Assembly: GCF_022059845.1 (NCBI RefSeq)
Contig: NZ_CP091851.1
Coordinates: 2,418,001-2,482,000, forward strand
From: Terrirubrum flagellatum
GTDB taxonomy: Bacteria > Pseudomonadota > Alphaproteobacteria > Rhizobiales > Beijerinckiaceae
Reading direction: 5' to 3'
DNA: 64,000 nucleotides
Numbering within the stretch: position 1 is the first letter of the stretch; each line of letters begins with the position of its first letter. Below are positions 1 through 8,596 of the stretch, one piece after another. The position numbers were made by a program, and so were the translations under genes. The notes under the pieces are model-generated. The model had not been told where the DNA came from, searched no databases, and worked only from the letters and a program-made list of their open reading frames with translations.

Positions 1-952
1 AAACGCGCGTGATCCCGCGCGTCGCCAGAAGCTTCAGCGCCTCTTCGAGATCGAGCGCGCCATCCGCGCCGCGGCCGACGCGCATGATCTCGGCGCCAGT
101 CGCGCGCAGCGCCAGTTCGGCGTCCACAGGCGCCTCCTCGGCAGCGATGATCCAGACGGGAACGTCGCGCGCCGTGCGGCAGAGCCTGGAGTCGATCGGC
201 GTGCGCAGACGACTGTCGAGCACGACGCGGACAGGGGATCGATTTTCCAGACCTTCCAGGCGCACCGTCAGCATGGGATCGTCGGCAAGCACCGTGCCGA
301 CGCCGACCATGATCGCATCATGGCGCGCGCGCATGAGATGAACTTCGCGGCTGGCGGCCTCGCCACTGATCTGGATGCGCGCGCCGCCGGGGCCGGCGCA
401 ATAATTGTCTGATGTGCGCGCGATCTTCAGCGTCACCATGGACCGGCCGCGGCGCACGCGCGAGAAATGGCCGCGATGGGCGCGCGCGGCTTCTTCGCGC
501 AGCACGCCCGTCGTGACGCTGACGCCCATGCTGCGCAGAAGCGCAACGCCCAATCCGGCGATATGGATGTTCGGGTCCTCGATGGCGACGACCGCACGCT
601 TGATACCTGCAAGAAAAGTGCGTTCCACGCACGGCGTCGCACCACGCACGGAACGATGGGCGCAAGGTTCGAGAGTCACATACATTGTCGCGCCGACCGC
701 CGCGTATCCCGCGGCGTCGAGCGCAACCGGCTCGCCATGAGGCCGGCCTCCGGGCTGCGTAAATCCGGTCCCGACAATGCGAGGCCCCTCGGGCGTTTCG
801 CGCACAATGACCGCGCCAACGCTCGGATTAGGCCAGGTCGTTCCAAGCCCTTGCTCACCAAGCGCCAGCGCCTCGCGCATATAATGCTCATCGAGCGCGC
901 GCTGCTCCTCGCTCAAAACGCGCGACTGGCGATCCGGCGTCCAGACGCTCAT
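1..952 (-). CDS. ribD: RibD, bifunctional riboflavin biosynthesis deaminase/reductase (3' end outside window)
   Basis: RibD catalyses two successive cytosolic steps of riboflavin synthesis: deamination of the pyrimidine, then NADPH-dependent reduction of its ribosyl group. Translating from the ATG at 952 gives MSVWTPDRQSR, then the deaminase zinc motif HGEPVAL and the downstream CAHR of the second zinc motif (TLEPCAHR). The reductase half follows, with TLKIARTSDN and the RHDAIMVGVGTVLADDP stretch. The reading frame stays open to base 1, so the C-terminus is missing from the window. The start lies 7 bases after the nrdR stop, so glyA-nrdR-ribD probably form one minus-strand run, an order common in Rhizobiales. 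The family call is secure. Confidence 0.93.
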   Translation of the reverse strand, partial: MSVWTPDRQSRVLSEEQRALDEHYMREALALGEQGLGTTWPNPSVGAVIVRETPEGPRIVGTGFTQPGGRPHGEPVALDAAGYAAVGATMYVTLEPCAHRSVRGATPCVERTFLAGIKRAVVAIEDPNIHIAGLGVALLRSMGVSVTTGVLREEAARAHRGHFSRVRRGRSMVTLKIARTSDNYCAGPGGARIQISGEAASREVHLMRARHDAIMVGVGTVLADDPMLTVRLEGLENRSPVRVVLDSRLRTPIDSRLCRTARDVPVWIIAAEEAPVDAELALRATGAEIMRVGRGADGALDLEEALKLLATRGITRV

Positions 953-959
953 GGCGACA

Positions 960-1442
960 TCACTTCTTGGCGCGCTGCGGCGGCGGAGCGTCGTCCGCGT
1001 TCAACTCGCCGATGAAGTCGGCGAAATCGCGCGTCTCACGGAAATCGCGATAGACCGAGGCGAAGCGGACATAGGCGACATCGTCGAGATGTTTGAGCCC
1101 TTCCATCACCAGCTCGCCAACCTTGACGCTGGGAATGTCGGACTCGCCCAGACTTTCAAGCTGGCGCACGACGCCATTGATCATGCGCTCGATCTTCTCC
1201 TCATCGACGGGACGCTTGCGCAGGGCGACCTTGATGGAGGCCGTGAGCTTGTCGCGATCGAAGAGCGTACGCCGGCCCGATTTCTTGACTATCGTCAATT
1301 CACGAAGCTGCACGCGCTCGAACGTGGTGAAGCGGCCGCCGCAGGCGTCGCACACGCGACGGCGACGGATGGCTGAAGAGTCATCCGTCGGACGCGAATC
1401 CTTCACCTGCGTATCGACGCTTCCGCAATAGGGGCAGCGCAT
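960..1442 (-). CDS. nrdR: NrdR, transcriptional repressor of ribonucleotide reductase genes
   Basis: NrdR senses (d)ATP and represses ribonucleotide reductase operons. The 160-residue protein starts with [17 protein letters not shown] and has the four-cysteine zinc ribbon (CPYC near residue 3 and CDACGGRF near 31). The ATP-cone follows from about residue 50 ([15 protein letters not shown]) to about 140. The length equals the usual family length and the ATG at 1442 gives the canonical N-terminus. It lies between glyA (81-base gap upstream) and ribD (7-base gap downstream), its normal alphaproteobacterial neighbours. Confidence 0.96.
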   Translation of the reverse strand: MRCPYCGSVDTQVKDSRPTDDSSAIRRRRVCDACGGRFTTFERVQLRELTIVKKSGRRTLFDRDKLTASIKVALRKRPVDEEKIERMINGVVRQLESLGESDIPSVKVGELVMEGLKHLDDVAYVRFASVYRDFRETRDFADFIGELNADDAPPPQRAKK

Positions 1443-1523
1443 AATAGTCCTTCATCCGCAGCGAGCGGACGAACAGATCCGCTCGCACAAAATGTTTCGG
1501 CGACGTCGACGCCCGCGGAACGC

Positions 1524-2834
1524 TCAGGCGTAGAGCGGGAACCTGTCCGTCAATTCCTTCACCTTGCCGCGCACCGCCGCCTCGACCTCGGCGTTGTTCT
1601 CGTCCGCATTCGCCTTCGACAGGCCTTCCAGCGTTTCGGCGATCAATTCGCCGATCTTCTGGAATTCAACGATGCCGAAGCCCCGCGTCGTGCCCGCCGG
1701 CGTCCCCAGGCGAATGCCTGACGTCACGAACGGCTTTTCGGGATCGAACGGGATGCCGTTCTTGTTGCAGGTGATATGCGCGCGACCCAGCGACGCCTCG
1801 GAACGCTTGCCATTGACGTTCTTCGGTCGGAGATCGACCAGCATCAGATGGTTGTCCGTCCCGCCCGAAACAATATCGAAGCCGGCCGATTTCAGCGTCG
1901 CGGCGAGCGCGCGGGCGTTCTCGACGATGTTCCTGGCGTAGACCTTGAATTCGGGCTCGAGAGCCTCTTTCAGCGCCACCGCTTTGGCCGCGATGACATG
2001 CATCAGCGGGCCGCCCTGCAAGCCAGGGAACACCGCCGAGTTGATCTTCTTGGCGATGTCTTCGTCATTGCAGAGGATCATGCCGCCGCGCGGACCGCGC
2101 AGCGACTTGTGCGTCGTGGTGGTGGTCACATGGGCGTGCGGCACCGGCGAAGGATGCGCGCCGCCGGCGACGAGGCCCGCGAAGTGCGCCATGTCGACCA
2201 TGAGATAAGCGCCGATGGCGTCAGCGATCTGACGGAAGCGCGGGAAATCCCATACGCGCGAATAGGCGGTGCCGCCGGCGATGATCAGCTTCGGCTTGTG
2301 CTCGTGGGCGAGCTTCTCGATCTCGTCCATGTCGAGGCGCTGGTCGTCGCGGCGAACGCCATAGCTCACGACGTTGAACCACTTGCCCGACATGTTCACG
2401 GGCGAGCCGTGGGTGAGATGGCCGCCGGAATTGAGATCAAGGCCCATGAAGGTGTCGCCAGGCTTCAAGAGCGCCAGAAACACCGCCTGGTTCATCTGGC
2501 TGCCGGAGTTCGGCTGGACGTTGGCGAACTTCGCGCCGAACAACTTCTTGGCGCGCTCGATCGCCAGCGTCTCGACGATGTCCACATACTGGCAGCCGCC
2601 ATAGTAGCGCTTGCCGGGATAGCCCTCGGCGTACTTGTTGGTCAGCACCGAGCCTTGCGCCTCCAGCACGGCGCGGGAGACGATATTCTCGGATGCGATG
2701 AGCTCGATCTCGTCGCGCTGGCGACCGAGTTCGAGCGCAATGGCGCTCGCGATCTCGGGGTCCGTACCCGACAGCGGCGCCTGAAAGAAGCTGTCAGTCT
2801 GCGGCCGGGAGGCGCGCGCTTCAGTCGGGCTCAT
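1524..2834 (-). CDS. glyA: Serine hydroxymethyltransferase
   Basis: GlyA interconverts serine and glycine with tetrahydrofolate, feeding one-carbon metabolism; it is a cytosolic PLP enzyme. The sequence has the SHMT landmarks: [19 protein letters not shown], the [16 protein letters not shown] stretch, and the PLP-lysine region [14 protein letters not shown]. It ends LTDRFPLYA. The frame is open up to 3035, but I chose the ATG at 2834 ([10 protein letters not shown]), which has GGAG about nine bases upstream and gives 436 residues, the normal size; the extra 67 residues look non-coding. It is first in the glyA-nrdR-ribD run. Confidence 0.96.
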   Translation of the reverse strand: MSPTEARASRPQTDSFFQAPLSGTDPEIASAIALELGRQRDEIELIASENIVSRAVLEAQGSVLTNKYAEGYPGKRYYGGCQYVDIVETLAIERAKKLFGAKFANVQPNSGSQMNQAVFLALLKPGDTFMGLDLNSGGHLTHGSPVNMSGKWFNVVSYGVRRDDQRLDMDEIEKLAHEHKPKLIIAGGTAYSRVWDFPRFRQIADAIGAYLMVDMAHFAGLVAGGAHPSPVPHAHVTTTTTHKSLRGPRGGMILCNDEDIAKKINSAVFPGLQGGPLMHVIAAKAVALKEALEPEFKVYARNIVENARALAATLKSAGFDIVSGGTDNHLMLVDLRPKNVNGKRSEASLGRAHITCNKNGIPFDPEKPFVTSGIRLGTPAGTTRGFGIVEFQKIGELIAETLEGLSKANADENNAEVEAAVRGKVKELTDRFPLYA

Positions 2835-2860
2835 GATCTGCTCCACAAGGTTCAGCAAAA

Positions 2861-2896
2861 CGTCCGCCCCGTCAGAGGTTTGCTCGTCGGACGGGG
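2861..2896 (-). promoter_or_regulatory. Two overlapping, mutually exclusive inverted repeats in the glyA leader
   Basis: The 511-base gap between glyA and the HerA-like gene (2835-3345) holds no convincing gene. Close upstream of the glyA start it has CCCCGTC (2867-2873) pairing with GACGGGG (2890-2896), and an alternative CGTCCG (2861-2866) pairing with CGGACG (2888-2893). The two stems share bases, so only one can form at a time. I could not match this to a known riboswitch consensus, and it may be chance in GC-rich DNA. Confidence 0.25.
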
Positions 2897-3345
2897 ATCG
2901 CCCGGGAGAGTGCTGGGATTCGGGACCGCTCTGCTGCGCCGCCGCATAGCATGTGGGCCGCCGGCGGGGAAAGCGCGCGAAAGCGAAGGATTGTTCCTTT
3001 TCAGCCGAAGTCGCAGGCGAAACAGCCGCCAGCAAGTTTACCTGCCCCGGCCGCGTCTGGCGGTTTTGACGCGCCCTTTCGTCAGGCCCGCCCGATCAAC
3101 TTGACCTTACGACACGGCGTTCCAGCCGACGAACGTCCCGCGCTGTTCCGAGCCGCCAGGCCAACATGGTTAAGGCATGGTGAAGATGCGCCTATCCAGC
3201 CGCCGCATTTTGCAAGAGTTCGACAACCAATCCATCAAACGCGGGCCGGGCGTCGCTGCGAATCGGCGTGAAACCCCACCGGCAAAACTGTCCATTAACA
3301 AGGGGATTCCAGGTTGTCCGGCGGATTGGGACGGGTGACGCGATT

Positions 3346-5043
3346 ATGGAATCCACGCTTCATAAAGGCATTTTCGACCGTCAGATCGTTCCTGAAAAGC
3401 GCGACATCGATCAGCCCAGGGACAGGCTCGTCGGCCGCGTGATCGCGTGCGACGGCGCCCGGGCCACGCTCTCCTGCGCTGTGGCTCATGACGCCTCGAT
3501 CTCCTCGGATTTCTGGGCGATCGGGCGGCTCATCACCATCAAGATCGACACCGGCCGCATCGTCGGCCTCGTGTATGAAGTGTCGACCGAGGCCGCGCGC
3601 TGGGACGAAAAAGCGCCCAACATCGTCTTCGTGAAGGTCGAGCTCGTCGGCGAGATCACCGATCGCGCCCACGGCCGCGCAAAGTTCCGGCGCGGTCTGC
3701 TCCGCTACCCCCCGCTCGGCGCGCCGGCGCATCACACGCGCTCCAGCGACCTCGCCGCGATCTACGATCTTGGCGAACGGGGCGGCGTCGAGATCGGCCG
3801 GCTGTCGCAGGATGACGGGATCGCGGCGACCGTGAACATCCATGACATGCTCAATCGCCACTTCGCCGTCGTCGGCACGACGGGCGTCGGCAAATCGAGC
3901 GCGGTGTCGCTCCTCCTGCGCAGGGCTGTGATGACGAAGCCCGACCTGCGCGTGCTGGTGCTCGACCCGCACAATGAATATGCGCACGCCTTCAGCGACC
4001 TTTCGATCACGGTCGACGCGGCGACGCTTGAACTGCCGTTCTGGATGTTCAAATTCGAGGAATTTGCCGACATCGTCTTCCGCGGTCGCAGCGGGCTCGA
4101 AGAAGAGCAAGAAATCCTGCGCGACATGATCTCGTTCGCGAAGGCCAAGAACCGCAGCTATGACGCGATCGGCGCATCGATCTCGGTCCTGAAGCGCCCC
4201 AACGACGCGACCGTCATCAGCACCGCCGACACGCCTGTTCCCTATCGCATGCTCGATCTCATCGGCATTCTCGACGAGCATATCGGCAAACTCGACGTGC
4301 AGCATGACCGCGCGCGACTGCGTTCGCTGCGTCATCGTCTCGATGCGCTCAACAAGGACCAGCGCTTCCGCTTCATGTTCGGCGGCTCCGGATTCGAAGA
4401 CAGCATGGAGCGGACGATCGCGAAGATTTTCCGGCTGCCGCATGAAGGGCGCCCGATCACCGTCTTCCAGCTCGCCGGCCTGCCGTCGGAAGTCGTGAAC
4501 GCGGTGGCCTCGGTGCTGTCGCGCGTCGCCTTCGACCTCGCAATGTTGTCCGGCGGCGCCTATGAGATTCTTGTGCTCTGCGAAGAAGCGCATCGCTATG
4601 TGCCGCAGGACCCCAATCTCGGCTTCCTGCCGACGCGCCAGGCCATCGCGCGCATCGCCAAGGAAGGCCGTAAATATGGCTGCTATCTCGGCGTCGTCAC
4701 GCAGCGTCCCGGCGAGCTTGATCCGACGATCCTGTCGCAGTGCTCGACCGTGTTCGCCATGCGCCTCGGCAACGATCGCGACCAGGAGATCATCCGACGC
4801 GCCATTGCAGACTCGTCTGCAAGCACCATCGCTTTCCTGTCGGCGATCGGCAATCGCGAAGCGATCGCATTTGGCGAAGGCGTCGCGACGCCCATGCGCA
4901 TGACCTTCGCCTCGCAGGAACGGCAGAACCTGCCGGCGACAAGCCTGAATGCGGATGAGCTTTCCGTTGCGCTGGCGCCCGAGCTCAGCGCGCGCGATCT
5001 CGCCAACCGCATGCGGGGCATGGCCCAGCAAGCCGGCTGGTAA
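3346..5043 (+). CDS. HerA-type ATPase (HAS-barrel plus DUF87)
   Basis: Hexameric HerA/FtsK-superfamily ATPase, likely a DNA-translocating motor; the bacterial role is poorly defined. The 565-residue protein has an N-terminal beta-barrel-like region (about 10-130) and then a Walker A motif, VVGTTGVGKSSAVSLLLRR. Next comes LDPHNEY (the HerA-type DPHxEY motif). The Walker B region is ILVLCEEAHRYVP, followed by an ARIAKEGRKYG stretch and VTQRP, the sensor motif typical of HerA. The frame is open from 3268, but the ATG at 3346 (MESTLHKGIF) gives the natural start. No NurA nuclease gene is adjacent, unlike archaeal herA loci. The opposite-strand 636-codon frame is a composition shadow. Confidence 0.85.
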   Translation: MESTLHKGIFDRQIVPEKRDIDQPRDRLVGRVIACDGARATLSCAVAHDASISSDFWAIGRLITIKIDTGRIVGLVYEVSTEAARWDEKAPNIVFVKVELVGEITDRAHGRAKFRRGLLRYPPLGAPAHHTRSSDLAAIYDLGERGGVEIGRLSQDDGIAATVNIHDMLNRHFAVVGTTGVGKSSAVSLLLRRAVMTKPDLRVLVLDPHNEYAHAFSDLSITVDAATLELPFWMFKFEEFADIVFRGRSGLEEEQEILRDMISFAKAKNRSYDAIGASISVLKRPNDATVISTADTPVPYRMLDLIGILDEHIGKLDVQHDRARLRSLRHRLDALNKDQRFRFMFGGSGFEDSMERTIAKIFRLPHEGRPITVFQLAGLPSEVVNAVASVLSRVAFDLAMLSGGAYEILVLCEEAHRYVPQDPNLGFLPTRQAIARIAKEGRKYGCYLGVVTQRPGELDPTILSQCSTVFAMRLGNDRDQEIIRRAIADSSASTIAFLSAIGNREAIAFGEGVATPMRMTFASQERQNLPATSLNADELSVALAPELSARDLANRMRGMAQQAGW

Positions 5044-5227
5044 GCGCGGATTTGCGCTGCGCGCCTCGCTCAGTGGCGGAATAAAATCTTCGGCTGGCGG
5101 TTCGACGACGTTCGCCCCACGCGGGCGCTTTCGTACGTGCGCCAAAGCACAGTGCGCTGAAGCTAAAATCGCGAAACGCCGCGCATTAGCGCCGCGGACC
5201 CTCATCGGCGCACTGGAGATTGTGACG

Positions 5228-6100
5228 ATGGCTGATGTTCGCGCAAAAGCGAAAAAATTTCTGGACCAGCTTCCGGCCTATGATCCCCAAGGGAGAGGCG
5301 ACGTCGCGTCGAACGGCCAACGCGCCGATCTTTTCTTCATATTGACCGGCGTCACCCACCAAAGTCTTCAGAACACATGGAAGACCGAGGATGTCGCGAA
5401 AGCCGAGCGGCGGAAGGAAGGCAAGAGCACCGCGGGACTGCCAACTACGACGACTTGCAATGCATTCGTTGGCAAGCTCGGAGGCGCAATCGGCTCGCCG
5501 ATCTCACTCGGACAATTCGACATCGAGAAGAAGCTGAAGAACGCCGGTCTCGGCGAAGCCTGGATCCCCGCGGACAGCGGCAAGAGGCCTGGCTATGGCG
5601 ACGTTTTCAGACCGATCAAATTCCATATGGGAGTGTCGCTCGATTTCAGTGGCGACATGTGGAACACGGCCGAGTCCGGCCAGGGTGGCCCGGGTGTCGA
5701 TTACACGAAGGGCTTTGATGTCGTGAAGCGGAAGCAGACGCTGTGGAATCCCGCGTCTCTCCAGGGTTGGGTCGACATCGAAATCCTGATGAGAATTGTG
5801 CAAAAAGCGCCGAAATGGATGATCGGCTGGTGGCGCTTCGAAGTCGGACCGACCAAGGAATTCGTCTATTTCGCTGAACGCGGAGCGGCGCGCGCCTTCC
5901 CTTCGCCGCCGGCCAATATCAAGATCGCGCCGCCCCAGACCGGCGGTAAGTCTGGCTCGCTAACCTATGACGAGGACACGCAGGGCGTTGCGATCGCCTG
6001 GCCCGACGATGTCAGCGACACGCTGCGACACTTGCCGGGCGTCGACTACATGCTCGGCGAACGCGGCGGCCCGCAGCTGCAGGCCTACAAGCTGAAATAG
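5228..6100 (+). CDS. Uncharacterised protein, possible Cys/His amidase or peptidase fold
   Basis: I do not recognise a named family. The 290-residue protein starts at the ATG at 5228, with GGAG upstream; the frame is open further upstream but overlaps the preceding gene. It has no signal peptide. Suggestive features are a lone cysteine in TTTTCNAFVG (about C77) at the start of a predicted helix, followed about 55 residues later by PGYGDVFRPIKFHMGVSLDFSG. A Gly-Asp-Val turn then a His (about H133) in a hydrophobic strand resembles the CHAP/NlpC-P60 papain-like arrangement. Trp-rich segments (MIGWWRFEV) follow. The catalytic role is inference. Confidence 0.6.
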   Translation: MADVRAKAKKFLDQLPAYDPQGRGDVASNGQRADLFFILTGVTHQSLQNTWKTEDVAKAERRKEGKSTAGLPTTTTCNAFVGKLGGAIGSPISLGQFDIEKKLKNAGLGEAWIPADSGKRPGYGDVFRPIKFHMGVSLDFSGDMWNTAESGQGGPGVDYTKGFDVVKRKQTLWNPASLQGWVDIEILMRIVQKAPKWMIGWWRFEVGPTKEFVYFAERGAARAFPSPPANIKIAPPQTGGKSGSLTYDEDTQGVAIAWPDDVSDTLRHLPGVDYMLGERGGPQLQAYKLK

Positions 6101-6132
6101 CGCCAGGCGAAAGTGGCGACAAAACCTCGGCG

Positions 6133-7029
6133 TCAGTCCGCGACGCCGAGGGTCCGGAATATCTCGGTGAGTTGCGCATTCATCGGCAAGCCGATCTGTT
6201 CGCCGGTCGGCGTCCGCCTGATGAACCAGCGGTGATAATATTCGATCAGATCGCGGTTCGCCGCCATCGTCTCGAAGGCGCGCCGCACAACCTCCGCCAT
6301 GTGAGCGTCGTCCTTGGCGAACATCAGGCCGTAGGGATCGAACGACAGAAAATCGCCGATGACGATAAAGTCCGCGTCGGCGCGATGCCGGGCGATGAGG
6401 CCGTAGAGAAGCACGTCATCAGTCGCGAAAGCGTCGGCCTTGCCTGCGGCGACCATGCCATAGCTCTCTTCATGATCGCGGCCCGTCACGATGTTGATGT
6501 TGAGCTTGCCCTTCTCGTTGAGCGCTTTCAGCGCCGCTTCGTTGGTCGTCCCTGACGTCACGACGATCGTCTTGCCGCCGAAGTCGCGATAGCTGCGCAA
6601 ACCGGAGCCGCGCTTCACCATCAGCTTGGTGCCGCTGACATACATGATCGGCGAGAAGGCGACCTCCTTCTGCCGCTCGCGATTGCTCGTGGTCGATCCG
6701 CATTCGAGATCGACCTTGCCGGACGCTACTGCCGCGATGCGTGTGTCGGGCGTCACCAGCTCGTACGCCACCTTGAGATCGGCGTTGTCGATCTCGCGCC
6801 TGATCTCATCGACGACGGCGAGACACAGATCGATCGAATAGCCGATCGGCTTTCCCTCCACGAGATAGGAGAAGGGAAATGAGGATTCGCGATAGCCGAT
6901 GATCACGGAGCCACGCGCGTTGATCTTCTTCAGCGCGCCTTCAAGCTTCGACGCGCCAGCGTCCTGCGCCGATGCGGAACCGCTGGCGCACAGAAGCGCA
7001 GCCAGCACAGGGGCCCAAATCCGTCGCAT
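6133..7029 (-). CDS. Periplasmic amino-acid-binding protein (GltI-like)
   Basis: Type II solute-binding protein of the polar amino-acid family, probably for glutamate/aspartate. The 298-residue precursor begins MRRIWAPVLAALLCASGSASAQ, a clear Sec signal peptide, followed by GSVIIGYRESSFPFSY and YSIDLCLAVVDEI, typical of GltI/DEBP. The start at 7029 has GGAGGA eight bases upstream; the open frame to 7656 is a shadow of the symporter gene. It lies 53 bases downstream of a dicarboxylate/amino-acid symporter gene, with no ABC permease or ATPase nearby, so its partner may be encoded elsewhere or may be the symporter. Confidence 0.88.
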   Translation of the reverse strand: MRRIWAPVLAALLCASGSASAQDAGASKLEGALKKINARGSVIIGYRESSFPFSYLVEGKPIGYSIDLCLAVVDEIRREIDNADLKVAYELVTPDTRIAAVASGKVDLECGSTTSNRERQKEVAFSPIMYVSGTKLMVKRGSGLRSYRDFGGKTIVVTSGTTNEAALKALNEKGKLNINIVTGRDHEESYGMVAAGKADAFATDDVLLYGLIARHRADADFIVIGDFLSFDPYGLMFAKDDAHMAEVVRRAFETMAANRDLIEYYHRWFIRRTPTGEQIGLPMNAQLTEIFRTLGVAD

Positions 7030-7082
7030 GAGATCCTCCCAGACGAGCCGGCGCGCGAGGCGCCGGCGATGCGCCCGCCGCG

Positions 7083-8360
7083 TCAGGCGAGCGCCGGTTG
7101 CGGCGCGCCGACAGGTTCCGCCGTCGCTTCGTCGCTCTCGCCGAGTTCGCCCTCCCATTTCGAGACCACGGCGGTCGCGATCGAATTGCCGACCACATTC
7201 GTCGCGCTGCGGCCCATATCGAGGAACTGGTCGATGCCCATGATCAGCAGCAGTCCCGCTTCGGGAATGTTGAAGGTGGTCAGGGTCGCAGCGATGACCA
7301 CGAGCGAGGCGCGCGGCACGCCGGCCATGCCCTTGCTGGTGACCATAAGGAGCAGAAGCATGGTGATCTGCTGCGCCCAGCTCAACTGGATGCCGTAGGC
7401 CTGCGCGATGAAGAGCGTCGCGAAGGTGCAGTACATCATCGAGCCGTCGAGGTTGAACGAATAGCCCATCGGCAGCACGAAGCTCGCGATCCGCTTCGAG
7501 ACGCCGAAACGCTGGAGCTGTTCGAGAATCTTGGGATAGGCGGCTTCCGAGCTCGCGGTCGAGAAGGCGAGCAGGAAGGATTCGCGCATGCGCCCGAGAA
7601 GGTTCGTGACGCGCGGCCCAAGGACAAGGAAGCCCGCCAGCGCCAGCAGCCCCCACAGGATGAACAGCGAGACGTAGAACTCGATCATGAACTTGCCGTA
7701 GGTCACGAGCACGCTTAAGCCCTGCGTCGTCACCGTCGAGGCGATCGCCGCGAACACCGCAAGCGGGGCAGCCTTCATCACATAACCGGTGATCTCGAGC
7801 ATGACATGCGCGATCTGGTCAGCCACTTCGGCGACGAGTTTCGCCCGCTCGCCAAGCGACGCGATCGCGACGCCGACGAAAATCGAGAACACGACGATCT
7901 GCAGGATCTCGTTCTGCGCCATCGACTCGACCACGGATTTCGGCACGAGGTGCGTGACGAACTCCTTCAGCGTCAGCGACGACACCTTGAGATTGGTGGC
8001 GCTTCCGGCGTCTGGAAGCGGAAGGTTAAGGCCAACGCCCGGTTGCAGCAGATTGACCATGATCATGCCGAGGAGCAGCGAGCACAGCGACGCGCCGACG
8101 AACCAGACCATGGTCTTCACGCCGATACGACCGACCGAACTTGAATCGCCCATATGGGCGATGCCGACCACCAGCGTCGAAAACACCAGCGGCGCGATGA
8201 TCATCTTGATCAGGCGCAGGAAGACGTCGGTGACGATGGAGATATAGCCGGCGACCTGCGCAGCGGTCTTCGGATCGGGGAACGCGGCGTTGCACGCCCA
8301 CCCCACCACGATTCCAAGAATCATCCCGATCAGGATCAGCGTCGTGAATTTCTTGCTCAT
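7083..8360 (-). CDS. Dicarboxylate/amino acid:cation symporter (SDF/DAACS family)
   Basis: Inner-membrane secondary transporter of C4-dicarboxylates or glutamate/aspartate, driven by sodium or protons. About eight hydrophobic segments are visible. Family motifs include LIKMIIAPLVFSTLVVGIA near the N-terminus, the serine-rich hairpin AFSTASSEAAYP, the NLDGSMMY motif, and the C-terminal GIDQFLDMGRSATNVVGN. The start MSKKFTTLIL at 8360 gives 425 residues, the family length; the frame is open to 8453. It precedes the GltI-like binding protein gene on the same strand. DctA and GltP cannot be separated by eye. Confidence 0.92.
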   Translation of the reverse strand: MSKKFTTLILIGMILGIVVGWACNAAFPDPKTAAQVAGYISIVTDVFLRLIKMIIAPLVFSTLVVGIAHMGDSSSVGRIGVKTMVWFVGASLCSLLLGMIMVNLLQPGVGLNLPLPDAGSATNLKVSSLTLKEFVTHLVPKSVVESMAQNEILQIVVFSIFVGVAIASLGERAKLVAEVADQIAHVMLEITGYVMKAAPLAVFAAIASTVTTQGLSVLVTYGKFMIEFYVSLFILWGLLALAGFLVLGPRVTNLLGRMRESFLLAFSTASSEAAYPKILEQLQRFGVSKRIASFVLPMGYSFNLDGSMMYCTFATLFIAQAYGIQLSWAQQITMLLLLMVTSKGMAGVPRASLVVIAATLTTFNIPEAGLLLIMGIDQFLDMGRSATNVVGNSIATAVVSKWEGELGESDEATAEPVGAPQPALA

Positions 8361-8522
8361 CGAAGTCGCGTCCCAATTTCCTCTGCGACCGATCGGAGCA
8401 AGTTTTCGCCGCAATTGCCACCCCACGCGGCGAATTATTTTGTCGGCTTTCACAATCGGGGCGCCTCAACGCCCCTCCCTGTGAGCCTCGGGGGCGCGCG
8501 GGCGATCATTTGTGCCGCGCTG

Positions 8523-8563
8523 CAAAAACCAACGCCCCGCTCTCCTTTCGAAGAACGGGGCGT
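8523..8563 (-). terminator. Rho-independent terminator of the L,D-transpeptidase gene
   Basis: On the minus strand an 8-bp GC-rich stem ACGCCCCG/CGGGGCGT (8556-8563 with 8532-8539) encloses a 16-base loop and is followed by TTGGTTTTTG. It lies about 33 bases after the stop of the gene at 8597-9859. This is a standard terminator and separates that gene from the symporter gene. Confidence 0.8.
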
Positions 8564-8596
8564 GGTTCACGCCTGACCGAGGGAGGGCAAATTCAC

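Noticed and set aside
2835-3000. Glycine or SAM riboswitch upstream of glyA
   Set aside because: I looked for the conserved core elements and could not find them.
1776-3104. 442-codon plus-strand frame opposite glyA
   Set aside because: Shadow of glyA with no motif.
3295-5205. 636-codon minus-strand frame opposite the HerA-like gene
   Set aside because: Composition shadow; Arg/Ala/Asp-rich repetitive sequence with no recognisable domain, while the plus strand has full Walker motifs.
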